Shown: positions 14,529 through 23,765 of the stretch, in pieces | Position numbering within the stretch: the stretch's first letter is position 1 | How the letters are laid out: each line of letters starts with the position of its first letter | Assembly: GCA_024694625.1 (NCBI GenBank) | Contig: JAILJP010000069.1 | Location: 1-56,510, forward strand | Length of the DNA stretch: 56,510 bases | DNA from: Lachnospiraceae bacterium | Lineage (GTDB): Bacteria > Bacillota > Clostridia > Lachnospirales > Lachnospiraceae | Direction of reading: 5' to 3' | Made by a program: the position numbers and the translations under genes | Notes under the pieces: model-generated | Told to the model about the DNA's origin: nothing | What the model saw: only the letters and a program-made list of their open reading frames with translations | Databases searched by the model: none

Positions 14529-17500
14529 TTATTTATGTTCCACTACAATTGTCTTTTTCGGTCTCCAAAGTCGAACATTTACAAATGTAAGTAAAGCAAA
14601 ACCTAAAATTGCAACAATGGAAAGAATGATTCTAAACTTCTTATCATTCGGCATTCCTGTAAGCTCACTTCCCGGTGCAGAACCGTTCATGGCACTGGAA
14701 TTTGCTACCGTATACAAAATATGGTGCGCTGCCTGACGAGCATAGTGATAATCTGCTACATTGTTTTCGTCAAAGGTAAAGTTTTCGTCCTTCATGTAGC
14801 GAAGTTCCGCATCACCTCCGGCTTCCAACATCTGATTTCCGTTCATATAAGTCATTCCGGCTGCATCAGTAATTACAAATCCGTTGAAGCCCCACTCCTT
14901 ACGCAAAAGATTGGTCAGAAGGGCGTAGTTTCCACCAGTCCATGTAGTACCAAGTCTGTTAAAGCTGGTCATCAGTGCATTACATGCAGGAACACTTCCC
15001 TCTTCCAAAGTATAGTTTCCTTCATCATCTACAGCTGCATAACTTACCGGAACATCGGGAAGTTTGATACAGCTTTCAAAGGGTTTTAAGTAGATTTCAC
15101 GAATTGCCTGTTCATTACACCAGGTAGCAACTCCGCCAAGTCCGCCGCCATCTCCGGCATCTCCTCGATGGTTTTCCTGATCATTTAAGGCAAAGTGCTT
15201 AATAAAGGTGTACATTCCGTGAGATGCTGCGTGGTACACAATGTTTGAAGTTACAATTCCTGCCTGGGTTCCATCCTCGGAAGGATACTCATTGTTTCTT
15301 CCTGAGAAAGGTGTTCTATGAATATTCATAGCAGGGCTGTACCAACCGATGGTACCGCTTCCCAAAAGGGCTGCAGATGAAATCAAATCACCATAGGTCT
15401 CAGCCATATCTTTGTTCCAGGTCTGCGTCAATATGTTTACTCCAGTGAAGGTAACACTTCCTGTGGTTCCTCCTACGGCGCCAAATACCAAACCATTTGC
15501 CGCATCTGCATCCATACAGTAGGGCTTTCCAACACTGTCATAAGCTAGTGTTCCATATCCGGAAGAGGTTGCCAGTTTTTGTAAATCTTCCGCACTTAAC
15601 TGGTTCAAAAGTTTTTCCCACTTTTCATCGTCGTAGGAAAGACCACGAAGGTCTGCCAAGGTAAGGCCATTGTCTTCGTTGTAAATAATCTCGTCATCAA
15701 AATCTTCTTCCGTAGAAGGATTTCCGGAATCCGTTCCCTTTAAAGCTTCAATAATTTCGTCCGATGCTTCCTTCATGTATTCAAAGGATGCCGAATTTCC
15801 ATCTGCATCTGTACCGTTGATTTCATTCCCCCAGGTACTAATGGTGGTACTTGCCACACCGTCATGCTCCGGATAAGTTCCTACCCAGTCATTTCTTGTT
15901 AAGCAGGTGAAATCTCCTCTTGCATCATCAAAGACATTGGAAATTGTTTCTCCACTCTTTTCATCTGTAGCGTAGGTTGTGTTATCAAATTCTGTTTCTG
16001 TGTGTAAATAGGTAAGGGCTGCATTTCCTTCTGCTGTCATTCCGTCTGCCACAGTTTTACCCTTTGCAGAGAGGATGTTGTTGATGGCATCATGGGCATC
16101 ATGGCCTGCGGTAATATAGTAATCCCCCGCATCTACCACATAAGTTTTTGCAGTTGTGTAGTCATAAGCCTTCATCTCGCTCTTGTCAAAGGTGATTTCC
16201 AAGGTCTGGGATTCTCCCGGCTCAAGCAAATCGGTCTTGTCATATTCCACCAACTGAACCGCAGATTTTTCCACGTTGTTTGCTTTGTCGTAGTCGGTAT
16301 AAGGGCTCTGAAGATAAAGCTGAACCACATCTTTTCCGGCAATATCACCGGTATTGATTACGGTAATTTTTGCAGTAAAGCTGTCCTCATCTTCTGTTAC
16401 CTGATAATCTGACCATTCAAAAGTAGTAAGGGAAAGTCCATATCCAAAAGGATATTGAACGGTAGAAGCATAATCATAGTCCCCGGCATTTCCCTGATTT
16501 AACACTGCATCTTCATATCTGGTCTCATAATATTTATAACCAACATAAATACCTTCTGCATAAGACAAATAGGTATAGTTTGTTAACTCTCCATCCTGTG
16601 CATAATAGTAGCTACCGTAGTTTTGTGTAGCAGGAGAAGAAAATGCATCAAAGGCATAGGTATCTACCAGGTGTCCGGAAGGATTAACATTTCCGGCAAT
16701 AATATCTGCCACACCGTTTAATCCGTAGGTTCCGGGAAGTCCGGTATAAAGTACGGTATGGATATTGGCATAATCTTCCACCCAGCCAAGTTCCATGGAA
16801 CCACAGGTATTTACCAAAAGAAGTACATCATCAAAGTTTTCATTTAAGTAATTGACGATTTCCAACTCCACAGAATCCGGTTCCAAATAACTCTTTACCT
16901 GATCCTCTGGAATGTCAGTATGATTGTACATACTTCTTGGCATATCTCGTCCTTCACCAACCACACGGGAAAGAACAAATACTGCGGTTGTTCCTTTAAA
17001 AGAATCTTCCAATCCCTCTTCTGCCTGAATCTCTGACAAAGGTGCTTCATCAATGGTAAAGTCTTCATCCGCACCATAGCTGATAGAACCGCTTCCTCTG
17101 TGATGTTCGCTGCCGGCTCCCTCAGAATAGAAATTCCAAAGGTCTTCGTTTACCTTAAAGCCACGGCTTTCCAAAGCAGTCTTTAAATTCCCGCCGTTTC
17201 CACCAAAGCTTCCCATCAAAGATCCGGAAATATAATCTACAGATGAGTGTGAGAACAAACTAAAGGTGGTTCCCTCTTCATAAGGCATATAGCCATCGGT
17301 GTGCTTTAAAAGTACAGCACCTTCCTGTTCTTCCTGTTCGTTAAAAGCGATTTCCGCTTCATGTTGTTCCTCTTCGGTTTCATACACCGGCTTGTTGTAC
17401 TCCAAGTCCAAAGCCTTGGCAGACTTGTCGGTTTTCCAAGCCTGACGATAACCGGTAAGTTCCGTCACCATTCTTCCGTAAGTAGGAAGTAAGGTATTAG

Positions 17501-17600
17501 CAGCAATTAAAATTACAACCATTAAAATTGCTCCCAAAGATGTGAAAATCCGGCCAATGATATTACCGATTCGGATTTTCTTTTTTCCCTCTTTTCTCAT
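14529..17600 (-). CDS. Membrane-anchored, domain-permuted GH3 glycosidase 1
   Basis: A 1023-residue beta-glycosidase-like enzyme. The GH3 parts are in reverse order: the GH3 C-terminal sandwich domain (about 95-390) with acid/base candidate Glu216 in VVGEGRDMPR, an Fn3-like domain (about 400-490, KDVVQLYLQSP), then the TIM barrel (about 640-980) with KHFALNDQENHRGD and nucleophile candidate Asp912 in FVITDAAGM. TM segments sit at the N-terminus (about 14-36) and C-terminus (about 989-1012), so the catalytic part is probably extracellular and anchored at both ends. The start at 17600 has AGGAGG seven bases upstream. The preceding genes are a LytTR regulator and GHKL kinase, with a terminator in between. 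A paralogue lies at 35592-38627. Substrate unknown. Confidence 0.9.
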   Translation of the reverse strand: MRKEGKKKIRIGNIIGRIFTSLGAILMVVILIAANTLLPTYGRMVTELTGYRQAWKTDKSAKALDLEYNKPVYETEEEQHEAEIAFNEQEEQEGAVLLKHTDGYMPYEEGTTFSLFSHSSVDYISGSLMGSFGGNGGNLKTALESRGFKVNEDLWNFYSEGAGSEHHRGSGSISYGADEDFTIDEAPLSEIQAEEGLEDSFKGTTAVFVLSRVVGEGRDMPRSMYNHTDIPEDQVKSYLEPDSVELEIVNYLNENFDDVLLLVNTCGSMELGWVEDYANIHTVLYTGLPGTYGLNGVADIIAGNVNPSGHLVDTYAFDAFSSPATQNYGSYYYAQDGELTNYTYLSYAEGIYVGYKYYETRYEDAVLNQGNAGDYDYASTVQYPFGYGLSLTTFEWSDYQVTEDEDSFTAKITVINTGDIAGKDVVQLYLQSPYTDYDKANNVEKSAVQLVEYDKTDLLEPGESQTLEITFDKSEMKAYDYTTAKTYVVDAGDYYITAGHDAHDAINNILSAKGKTVADGMTAEGNAALTYLHTETEFDNTTYATDEKSGETISNVFDDARGDFTCLTRNDWVGTYPEHDGVASTTISTWGNEINGTDADGNSASFEYMKEASDEIIEALKGTDSGNPSTEEDFDDEIIYNEDNGLTLADLRGLSYDDEKWEKLLNQLSAEDLQKLATSSGYGTLAYDSVGKPYCMDADAANGLVFGAVGGTTGSVTFTGVNILTQTWNKDMAETYGDLISSAALLGSGTIGWYSPAMNIHRTPFSGRNNEYPSEDGTQAGIVTSNIVYHAASHGMYTFIKHFALNDQENHRGDAGDGGGLGGVATWCNEQAIREIYLKPFESCIKLPDVPVSYAAVDDEGNYTLEEGSVPACNALMTSFNRLGTTWTGGNYALLTNLLRKEWGFNGFVITDAAGMTYMNGNQMLEAGGDAELRYMKDENFTFDENNVADYHYARQAAHHILYTVANSSAMNGSAPGSELTGMPNDKKFRIILSIVAILGFALLTFVNVRLWRPKKTIVVEHK

Positions 17601-17672
17601 AATATGTCCTCCTAGTATTTCCCAATTGTTTCCATTTCGGTCCCAACTTAAGATACTCACACTATAACAGGG

Positions 17673-17705
17673 AAAAAAAGAGACCGGAGTCATCTGACCC
17701 GGTCT
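17673..17705 (-). terminator. Terminator between kinase 1 and GH3 glycosidase 1
   Basis: AGACCGG (17681-17687) pairs with CCGGTCT (17699-17705), then CTTTTTTT on the minus strand. It separates the regulatory genes from the glycosidase, which must then have its own promoter or be reached by read-through. Confidence 0.8.
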
Positions 17706-17734
17706 GTAAAAAAAGTGTCCTAAACGGTAATTAT

Positions 17735-19003
17735 TTATAAATATAAAACAGCTATCAATGTAAATACGTCATCCTTCACATCAGCGCTTAGGGTTCCATC
17801 GTATTTTTTTGCCACCATTTCCATACTTCGAATGCCATAGCCATGATTGGCTTTGTCCTCTTTGGTGGTTTGGAATCTGCCGTTTTCCTGCTTCGTCCTT
17901 TTGCAGGGATTTTCCTCTGTAATCAAAACCATGCCAAGCTCTTCCTTTACAGATAAAGAAATACTTCTTTCTTCCTTGGGCAAATGCTCCACCGCTTCAA
18001 TGGCGTTGTCCATCATGTTTCCAAATAAGGTAAACAAATCAATGGGATCCATATTTTTAAGAAGCTTTCCGTCAGCGATACAGGTAAACAAAACATTTTT
18101 GTCCATACACTGCTGGTTCTTCGCCGTCAAAATGGTATCCAAGCCTTCGTTTCCCGTGCGAACAAAGGAATCATAAATCCGTACTGTACCGGCAATGGAA
18201 TTGATTACTTCATTGCCCAAAGAATCATCGTACATGGTACGAAGAGCTGCAATTTGATGTTTCAAATCATGGGATTTAATATTGATCAAATCCACGTTTT
18301 CTTTGTAAATTTTGTACTGGGCCTGCTGAGTAACAAGCAGCTGCTCCCGAATGGTAGCCTCCTCTTCCTTTGCCAAAGTTTTTTGGCGTTCCAATTGGAA
18401 GAGCAAAATAAAAACACAGAAAATAAAGGCATATAAACTGTGAAGAGGCACAAACTGGTACTCCGTAGCCAAAGCAGAAAATACCACCACAACGGTAATA
18501 ATCATGGCCAAAAGGGGTATGGTTTCCCGGATGCTGGCAATGTAATGATGCTCATACACCATGTGCTTCGCAACGGCAAAATAAAGAAGGATTGCCACCA
18601 AAAACAGCACCAACGTGGCGCAAACCTCATGGAGCCATCCACTTTGAGGCAAGGGTAATTTCTGCCATAAGAGATTTTGCAAACTGTATACTGAGTGCTG
18701 AGCCAAATAAGCCAAGCCGGAAGCATACAGTGCCTCAGCCCAGGTCACCTCATAGCTTTTCAAAATCCAAAAGGCAATGAGAAGCATAATTCCAAAACAT
18801 ACAAGTACCGTGGATATCAGTTCCATAAATGGCTGGTAACCATGAATGATTTCTTTTCCGTCCATTCCTCCCACATACTGAAGGGCGATGACACCAACTA
18901 CAAAAATAAGTCCAAAGAACATTTGCAATTGATAAAAATTCTTTCGTCTTTTCATTTGTCGGGAAAAGACATATCCCATTACAAGTTGACTGAATAAAAA
19001 CAT
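17735..19003 (-). CDS. GHKL sensor kinase 1 (AgrC-like)
   Basis: A membrane histidine kinase of 422 residues. About six TM segments occupy residues 1-205, with no large extracellular domain. A coiled linker (ERQKTLAKEEEATIREQ) leads to IKSHDLKHQIAAL, with the phospho-acceptor His in HDLKHQ. The ATPase domain has the N box NMMDNAIEAV and G box GYGIRSM, the short HATPase_c_5 form used by AgrC/ComD-type kinases. It follows the LytTR regulator gene by 3 bp. Kinases of this type often sense peptides; no peptide gene was seen nearby, and the neighbouring glycosidase suggests a carbohydrate-linked cue instead. Confidence 0.88.
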   Translation of the reverse strand: MFLFSQLVMGYVFSRQMKRRKNFYQLQMFFGLIFVVGVIALQYVGGMDGKEIIHGYQPFMELISTVLVCFGIMLLIAFWILKSYEVTWAEALYASGLAYLAQHSVYSLQNLLWQKLPLPQSGWLHEVCATLVLFLVAILLYFAVAKHMVYEHHYIASIRETIPLLAMIITVVVVFSALATEYQFVPLHSLYAFIFCVFILLFQLERQKTLAKEEEATIREQLLVTQQAQYKIYKENVDLINIKSHDLKHQIAALRTMYDDSLGNEVINSIAGTVRIYDSFVRTGNEGLDTILTAKNQQCMDKNVLFTCIADGKLLKNMDPIDLFTLFGNMMDNAIEAVEHLPKEERSISLSVKEELGMVLITEENPCKRTKQENGRFQTTKEDKANHGYGIRSMEMVAKKYDGTLSADVKDDVFTLIAVLYL

Positions 19004-19006
19004 GAC

Positions 19007-19705
19007 TTATTTTTTATACTCCATCACTGCTTCTAAAAATGGTTTCTTTCTGGAACGGCTCACAGGCAAAACCACGGAACCGATTTCCACCGTGTCTTTC
19101 CCGATTTTTGTCACCTTGGAAAGATTTACAATCACAGACCGGTCACAGCGGACAAAGGGCTTTCCCTCCAATTCCTCTTCCATATTTCCAATGGTTTCCC
19201 GAATACGATACTCTTTGTCCTTCAAATGAACATACAAATAATGATGTACCACTTCTATATATAAAACATCACTTAACAGTACTCGGTCCTGTCCGTCCTG
19301 TGCAGGTAAAATCAAATAATCGTGGTCTTTCTTTTTTACGTGACGAAGTACCCGCTCAAGGCGAAAGGCAAACTTTTCATATTCCACCGGCTTTAAAACA
19401 TAGTCCGTCGCGCCCACTTCATACCCATGCAAAGCATACTGGGCCAAGGTGGTAATAAACATAATGGCCACATCTTCGTCGTGCTCTCTTACCAACTTTG
19501 CCGCCGTCATACCATCCTGATGCTTCATTTGAATGTCCATCAAAATCACATCAAACTGGGAAGAATACCCTTCTGTCAAATCCAATCCATCGGGAAAAAC
19601 AGAGATGTTCACCTCCAAATGGTTCTCATCTGCATATCGCTTTACATATTTTTGAAACAACTGTTGAAACTCTTTTTCGTCTTCTACAATAGCTATTTGA
19701 TACAT
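19007..19705 (-). CDS. LytTR response regulator 1 (AgrA-like)
   Basis: A 232-residue regulator. The receiver domain has VEDEKEF at the start, phospho-acceptor Asp in VILMDIQM, and DYVLKPV. The LytTR DNA-binding domain (about 130-232) contains LYIEVVHHYLYVHL and FVRCDRSVIVNLSKV. The start at 19705 follows AGGGGA by five bases; an ATG three bases earlier is possible. The gene begins only 22 bp after the stop of the MarR gene, leaving no room for a separate promoter outside that gene. It may therefore be read from the fatty-acid/MarR transcript. Confidence 0.9.
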   Translation of the reverse strand: MYQIAIVEDEKEFQQLFQKYVKRYADENHLEVNISVFPDGLDLTEGYSSQFDVILMDIQMKHQDGMTAAKLVREHDEDVAIMFITTLAQYALHGYEVGATDYVLKPVEYEKFAFRLERVLRHVKKKDHDYLILPAQDGQDRVLLSDVLYIEVVHHYLYVHLKDKEYRIRETIGNMEEELEGKPFVRCDRSVIVNLSKVTKIGKDTVEIGSVVLPVSRSRKKPFLEAVMEYKK

Positions 19706-19727
19706 CATCGTCCCCTGCAACCATTAT

Positions 19728-20192
19728 TTAAATCTTGTCAAAAAACTTATAGTCCTTAACATCAATCTCCGGCATAAGTTCTTCATTTATAATAGTCAGC
19801 ATTTCATTTAGCTTATCATAATCCTCTTTTGAAAAACGCTTCTTACAACGCTCCATTAAAAGGCGAATATAGTTTTCATTTATTTTTTTAAAACGTAAGT
19901 ATTTTTCAGTAGGTCTTAAATGATACTCTCTTGCATCCTCTTCTGACTGTATTTTTTCCAAATACCCTTTATTTAAAAGACTTTTTATACGATGAGCCGC
20001 ATTGGGAGAAGATATGTCTAAAACTTTTGCAAACTGAGCCACGGTAGGCTCTCCCAAATCCATAATCACTTCCATACTAAAGGATTCCACTGTAGTAAGT
20101 GTAGCCTCCCGACTTTCAAATCTGGAATAAACCTTCATATAAAAATGAAGGCGAAGTTTATCATAAATTTGACTGATTGCGTTATTTACCAT
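19728..20192 (-). CDS. MarR-family regulator of the fatty-acid locus (FabT-like)
   Basis: A 154-residue winged-helix regulator. The MarR core includes PTVAQFAKVLDISSPNAAHRIKSLL (split over helices 3 and 4) and a wing with EEDAREYHLRPTEKY. The start at 20192 has AAAGGG seven bases upstream; the earlier ATG at 20219 lies inside a TATAAT box (20223-20218) and is less likely. The position directly after fabZ is as expected for FabT, which represses FASII genes with acyl-ACP as co-repressor in streptococci. That role is inferred from position. A -35-like TTTAGA (20245-20240) with 16-bp spacing suggests an extra promoter. Confidence 0.8.
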   Translation of the reverse strand: MVNNAISQIYDKLRLHFYMKVYSRFESREATLTTVESFSMEVIMDLGEPTVAQFAKVLDISSPNAAHRIKSLLNKGYLEKIQSEEDAREYHLRPTEKYLRFKKINENYIRLLMERCKKRFSKEDYDKLNEMLTIINEELMPEIDVKDYKFFDKI

Positions 20193-20255
20193 TTTCATAC
20201 CCTTTATCATTCTATTCATTATAAAAGTATACCCACTTTTCTAAACATAATAGCA

Positions 20256-20717
20256 TTAAACGATAGAAAATGTAATCTCTGTCTTTGCAACCGTTTTTCC
20301 ATCTACCAAAGCCTGTGCTTCTGCAATCCCCACCGGACCTTTTTGACGAATCATCTGACAACGTAATTCCAATACATCTCCCGGGACAACCTGCTTCTTA
20401 AACCGGGCATTTTTGATTCCTCCAAATAACGCAATTTTACCTTTATTCTCCGGCAGAGAAAGTGCTGCTATAGCTCCGGTCTGTGCCAACGCTTCTATAA
20501 TCAAAACTCCCGGCATAATGGGTTTTCCCGGAAAATGTCCTTGAAAGAATGGTTCATCCATACTTACACATTTTCTTCCAACTGCCCAAACTCCAGGTTC
20601 ATAATCATCGATTCGATCAACAAGAGCAAAGGGATAGCGATGAGGAAGAATGAGCGCTATCTCCTCTGCACTTAAGGTATGGTTTTCTTTTCTTTGACTT
20701 AGTACTTCTTCTAACAT
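20256..20717 (-). CDS. fabZ: 3-hydroxyacyl-ACP dehydratase FabZ
   Basis: Removes water from 3-hydroxyacyl-ACP in chain elongation (cytosol, FASII). The 153-residue hotdog-fold protein has LPHRYPFALVDRI with the catalytic His, GHFPGKPIMPGVLIIEALAQ with the catalytic Glu, and the closing FGGIKNARFKKQVVPGD. The start at 20717 is set by AAGGA five bases upstream; the longer frame has no binding site. It follows fabF by 49 bp. Confidence 0.95.
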   Translation of the reverse strand: MLEEVLSQRKENHTLSAEEIALILPHRYPFALVDRIDDYEPGVWAVGRKCVSMDEPFFQGHFPGKPIMPGVLIIEALAQTGAIAALSLPENKGKIALFGGIKNARFKKQVVPGDVLELRCQMIRQKGPVGIAEAQALVDGKTVAKTEITFSIV

Positions 20718-20766
20718 AATCATCCTTATAGAACTATTTCTTTTTTCTACAATATTCCTTTTCAAT

Positions 20767-22041
20767 CTATTTCATATTTCGGAATATCAAACAAGCATTG
20801 TGGCCACCAAATCCCAAACTATTGCTTAATGCATACTTAAGACTAGCTTCCACACCCTTATTGGGAACATAATTCAAATTCATATTTTCTTCTGTTTCCT
20901 GTAATCCCACTGTTGGCGGAACAAATCCATCTTCCAATGCCTTTACAGAAAATACAGCTTCTACTCCTCCGGCTCCCCCCAAAAGATGACCTGTCATAGA
21001 CTTTGTACTGGATACAAAAATATCCTTTGCTCCTTCCCCAAAGACAGATTGAATGGCCGCTGTTTCATATTTATCATTTAAGGGTGTAGATGTACCATGG
21101 GCATTGATATAAGAAATGTCCTCTTTTTTAATATTTGCATCTTCAATAGCCAGTTTCATGCATGCAGCTCCACCTGCTCCCTCCGGCGAAGGTGAGGTAA
21201 TATGATAGGCATCACAATTGCTTCCGTATCCCACAATTTCTGCATAAATATGAGCTCCGCGAGACACAGCATGCTCGTATTCCTCCAACACTAAAATGCC
21301 ACTTCCCTCCCCAATAACAAATCCATTTCTGTCTTTGTCAAAAGGAATACTGGCTCGCTTAGGATCATTCGATGGGGACAGCGCTTTCATATTCTGAAAA
21401 CCGGAAACTCCTAAAGGAGAAATACAACTTTCTGTCCCGCCACAAACAAACGCATCCTCATAACCATCCCGAATCCGAAGAAAGGCGTCGCCAATTGCAT
21501 TACTTCCTCCTGCGCAGGCAGTTACAGGACAGGAACACATTCCTTTCAATCCGTGCATAATAGCAATTCTTGCAGCCGCCATATTAGAAATGGACATGGG
21601 TACAAAAAATGGATTCACTTTTTCGTTTCCCATGGATTCCAGTCTGGAATGCTGTTCTTCAATAATATCCAATCCACCAATACCGCTAGAAACGATTACT
21701 CCGATTCGCTCCGGCTCTATTTTTGTCACTTTAGACTTATAAGAAAATTCCTCTCCATCATCACATAAACCAGAGTCTTGTATTGCTTCCTCTGCGGCAT
21801 ATAACGCCAACTTTGTAAAGCGGGCCATATGACGAAGTTCTCTTTTTTCCAGCCTTTTTTCCGGTACAAAGTCCTTTACTTCACCTGCCACCTTGGTTTT
21901 ATAATCTGAAGTATCAAAGGCAGTAATATAATCAATTCCACTAATTCCATTTTTAATGTTGTTCCAGCTTTTCTCCACAGAATTTCCCGTAGGATTTACA
22001 GTTCCAAGTCCGGTAACAACCACTCTTCTTTTTTCTTTCAT
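20767..22041 (-). CDS. fabF: Beta-ketoacyl-ACP synthase II FabF
   Basis: Elongating condensing enzyme of 424 residues. It has the catalytic Cys in TACAGGSNAIGDA and the two His of this family in NAHGTSTPLND and KSMTGHLLGGAGGVEA, plus the C-terminal SNSLGFGGHNACLIF. The start at 22041 uses AAAGG seven bases upstream; an in-frame upstream start at 22083 would overlap fabG. It lies between fabG and fabZ in the operon. Confidence 0.95.
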   Translation of the reverse strand: MKEKRRVVVTGLGTVNPTGNSVEKSWNNIKNGISGIDYITAFDTSDYKTKVAGEVKDFVPEKRLEKRELRHMARFTKLALYAAEEAIQDSGLCDDGEEFSYKSKVTKIEPERIGVIVSSGIGGLDIIEEQHSRLESMGNEKVNPFFVPMSISNMAAARIAIMHGLKGMCSCPVTACAGGSNAIGDAFLRIRDGYEDAFVCGGTESCISPLGVSGFQNMKALSPSNDPKRASIPFDKDRNGFVIGEGSGILVLEEYEHAVSRGAHIYAEIVGYGSNCDAYHITSPSPEGAGGAACMKLAIEDANIKKEDISYINAHGTSTPLNDKYETAAIQSVFGEGAKDIFVSSTKSMTGHLLGGAGGVEAVFSVKALEDGFVPPTVGLQETEENMNLNYVPNKGVEASLKYALSNSLGFGGHNACLIFRNMK

Positions 22042-22066
22042 TTCATTGCCTTTCTTTTCGAGGATA

Positions 22067-22816
22067 CTACATCCCCATTCCACCGTCCACGCCCAATACC
22101 TGTCCAGTAATGTAACTGCTGTTTACGTCTGCCAAAAACAAAACTGTATGCGCAATATCCTTGGGGCTTCCCATTCTCTTTGCAGGAATCGAAGCAAGAA
22201 TAGCTTCTTTTGATTTTTCATCCAAAATCTTCGTCATATCAGTTTCAATCATTCCCGGCGCAACAGCGTTTACAGTAATATTTCTGGAAGCCAGTTCTTT
22301 TGCCATGCTTTTTGTCAGCCCGATTATCCCTGCCTTACTGGCAGAATAATTCACCTGGCCGGAATTTCCATGGACACCCACCACACTGGAAATATTGATA
22401 ATACGGCCAAAACGTTGCTTCATCATGGGACGAGTTACTTTTTGGCATAACAAAAATGTTCCCTTCAGATTCGTATCTAATACATCCATAAACTCTTTTT
22501 CTGTCATTCTTGCCAAAAGATTATCCCTAGTTATTCCTGCATTGTTTACAACAACATCTATTCTTCCATTAAATGACAAGGCTCTTTCCAACAATTGATT
22601 TGCAGTATCTTCTTCAGACACATCCCCTTTCACAAGGACTAATTCTCCTAATAGGCCGTCTTCCATACAAAGTTTTTTTGTTTCATTTGCAGTGTCTTCA
22701 TTTCCGGCATATCCAATAACCACGTTATATCCTGCTTTATAAAAGGAAATCGCAATCTCACGTCCGATTCCTCTTCCTCCACCGGTGACTATAACGGTTT
22801 TTCTTTGATTCTCCAT
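22067..22816 (-). CDS. fabG: 3-oxoacyl-ACP reductase FabG
   Basis: NADPH-dependent reductase of 249 residues (short-chain dehydrogenase). It has the nucleotide motif TGGGRGIGREI, NNAGIT, the catalytic set Ser-Tyr-Lys in NISSVVG and YSASKAGI, and the C-terminal ITGQVLGVDGGMGM. It begins 10 bp after fabD. An AGAGGA binding site lies upstream. Confidence 0.95.
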   Translation of the reverse strand: MENQRKTVIVTGGGRGIGREIAISFYKAGYNVVIGYAGNEDTANETKKLCMEDGLLGELVLVKGDVSEEDTANQLLERALSFNGRIDVVVNNAGITRDNLLARMTEKEFMDVLDTNLKGTFLLCQKVTRPMMKQRFGRIINISSVVGVHGNSGQVNYSASKAGIIGLTKSMAKELASRNITVNAVAPGMIETDMTKILDEKSKEAILASIPAKRMGSPKDIAHTVLFLADVNSSYITGQVLGVDGGMGM

Positions 22817-22826
22817 AACTATTCCT

Positions 22827-23765
22827 CTACTGTTTTCCCATTAAAAAAGTCTCTATATCTGCAGAAGTTTCCAGTGATATTAGTTCAATGTCCTTCATAT
22901 CTTTTTCTTTTGCACAACGCTTTACAAAACCTGTAAGAGCTTTCCCCGGACCAATTTCTACAAATCTTTTTACTCCCTGATCCAACATGTAATCTATGGA
23001 CTCCCTCATTAAGACACCATTTTGAACCTGCTGTTCCAATAAATGCTGTATGGTTTCCGTATTGTTTTTTTCTCTTCCAATAACATTGTAGATTACAGGT
23101 ATCTTTGGCTTATGAAACTCTACGTTTTTAAAATAACCCCTTAACTCATCTCCAGCTTTTTTCATATATGAAGTATGAAAAGGTCCACTGACATTTAAGC
23201 TAACGCAACGCTTTGCTCCCTTTTCCTTTGCCAAATTCGCTGCTTTTTCAACGGCTTTTTTTTCGCCACCAATGACAATCTGCCCCGGACAATTGTCATT
23301 ACATATAGAGACAATCCCATCCCCCGAAGCTTCTTGCACGCACTGGTCTAATGCATCTTTTGAAAGGCCCATAATTGCAGACATAGCTGCATCCACATCT
23401 TTTGCCGCCTCCGTCATTGCCTTTCCCCGAAACGCTACCATTTGAATCGTATCTTTTTCATTCCAAACACCTGAGGCATAAAGTGCAGAGTACTCTCCTA
23501 AAGAAAGTCCCGCCACAACGTCTGGCAAAATATTTTTGCTTTTCAAAATATTGGTAATTCCACAGGCAAATGCCACCATGCAGGGTTGTGTATACTGTGT
23601 TTGGTTCAACCGATCTTTTGGATTTTCAAAACACATTTCTTTTAAGTCAAAGTCCAATTCCGCATTGTCAAAGACTTGTCTAAACTCCGGAAAGTCATCA
23701 TATAAATCCTTTCCCATTCCTGTGTGCTGGCTTCCCTGACCCGCGTATAAAAATGCTGTTTTCAT
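22827..23765 (-). CDS. fabD: Malonyl-CoA:ACP transacylase FabD
   Basis: Transfers malonyl from CoA to ACP. The 312-residue protein has YAGQGSQHTGMG at the start, the nucleophile Ser in GLSLGEYSALYASG, and the catalytic His in NVSGPFHTSYM. Its start codon overlaps the fabK stop by 4 bp, a sign of coupling. Confidence 0.95.
   Translation of the reverse strand: MKTAFLYAGQGSQHTGMGKDLYDDFPEFRQVFDNAELDFDLKEMCFENPKDRLNQTQYTQPCMVAFACGITNILKSKNILPDVVAGLSLGEYSALYASGVWNEKDTIQMVAFRGKAMTEAAKDVDAAMSAIMGLSKDALDQCVQEASGDGIVSICNDNCPGQIVIGGEKKAVEKAANLAKEKGAKRCVSLNVSGPFHTSYMKKAGDELRGYFKNVEFHKPKIPVIYNVIGREKNNTETIQHLLEQQVQNGVLMRESIDYMLDQGVKRFVEIGPGKALTGFVKRCAKEKDMKDIELISLETSADIETFLMGKQ

Noticed and set aside
17699..17728. 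LytTR-like direct repeat (ACCGTTTAG, 12 bp, ACAGACCGG) upstream of GH3 1
   Set aside because: The first half fits the consensus, but the second matches only its first four bases and is part of the terminator stem. No matching pair was found before GH3 2.
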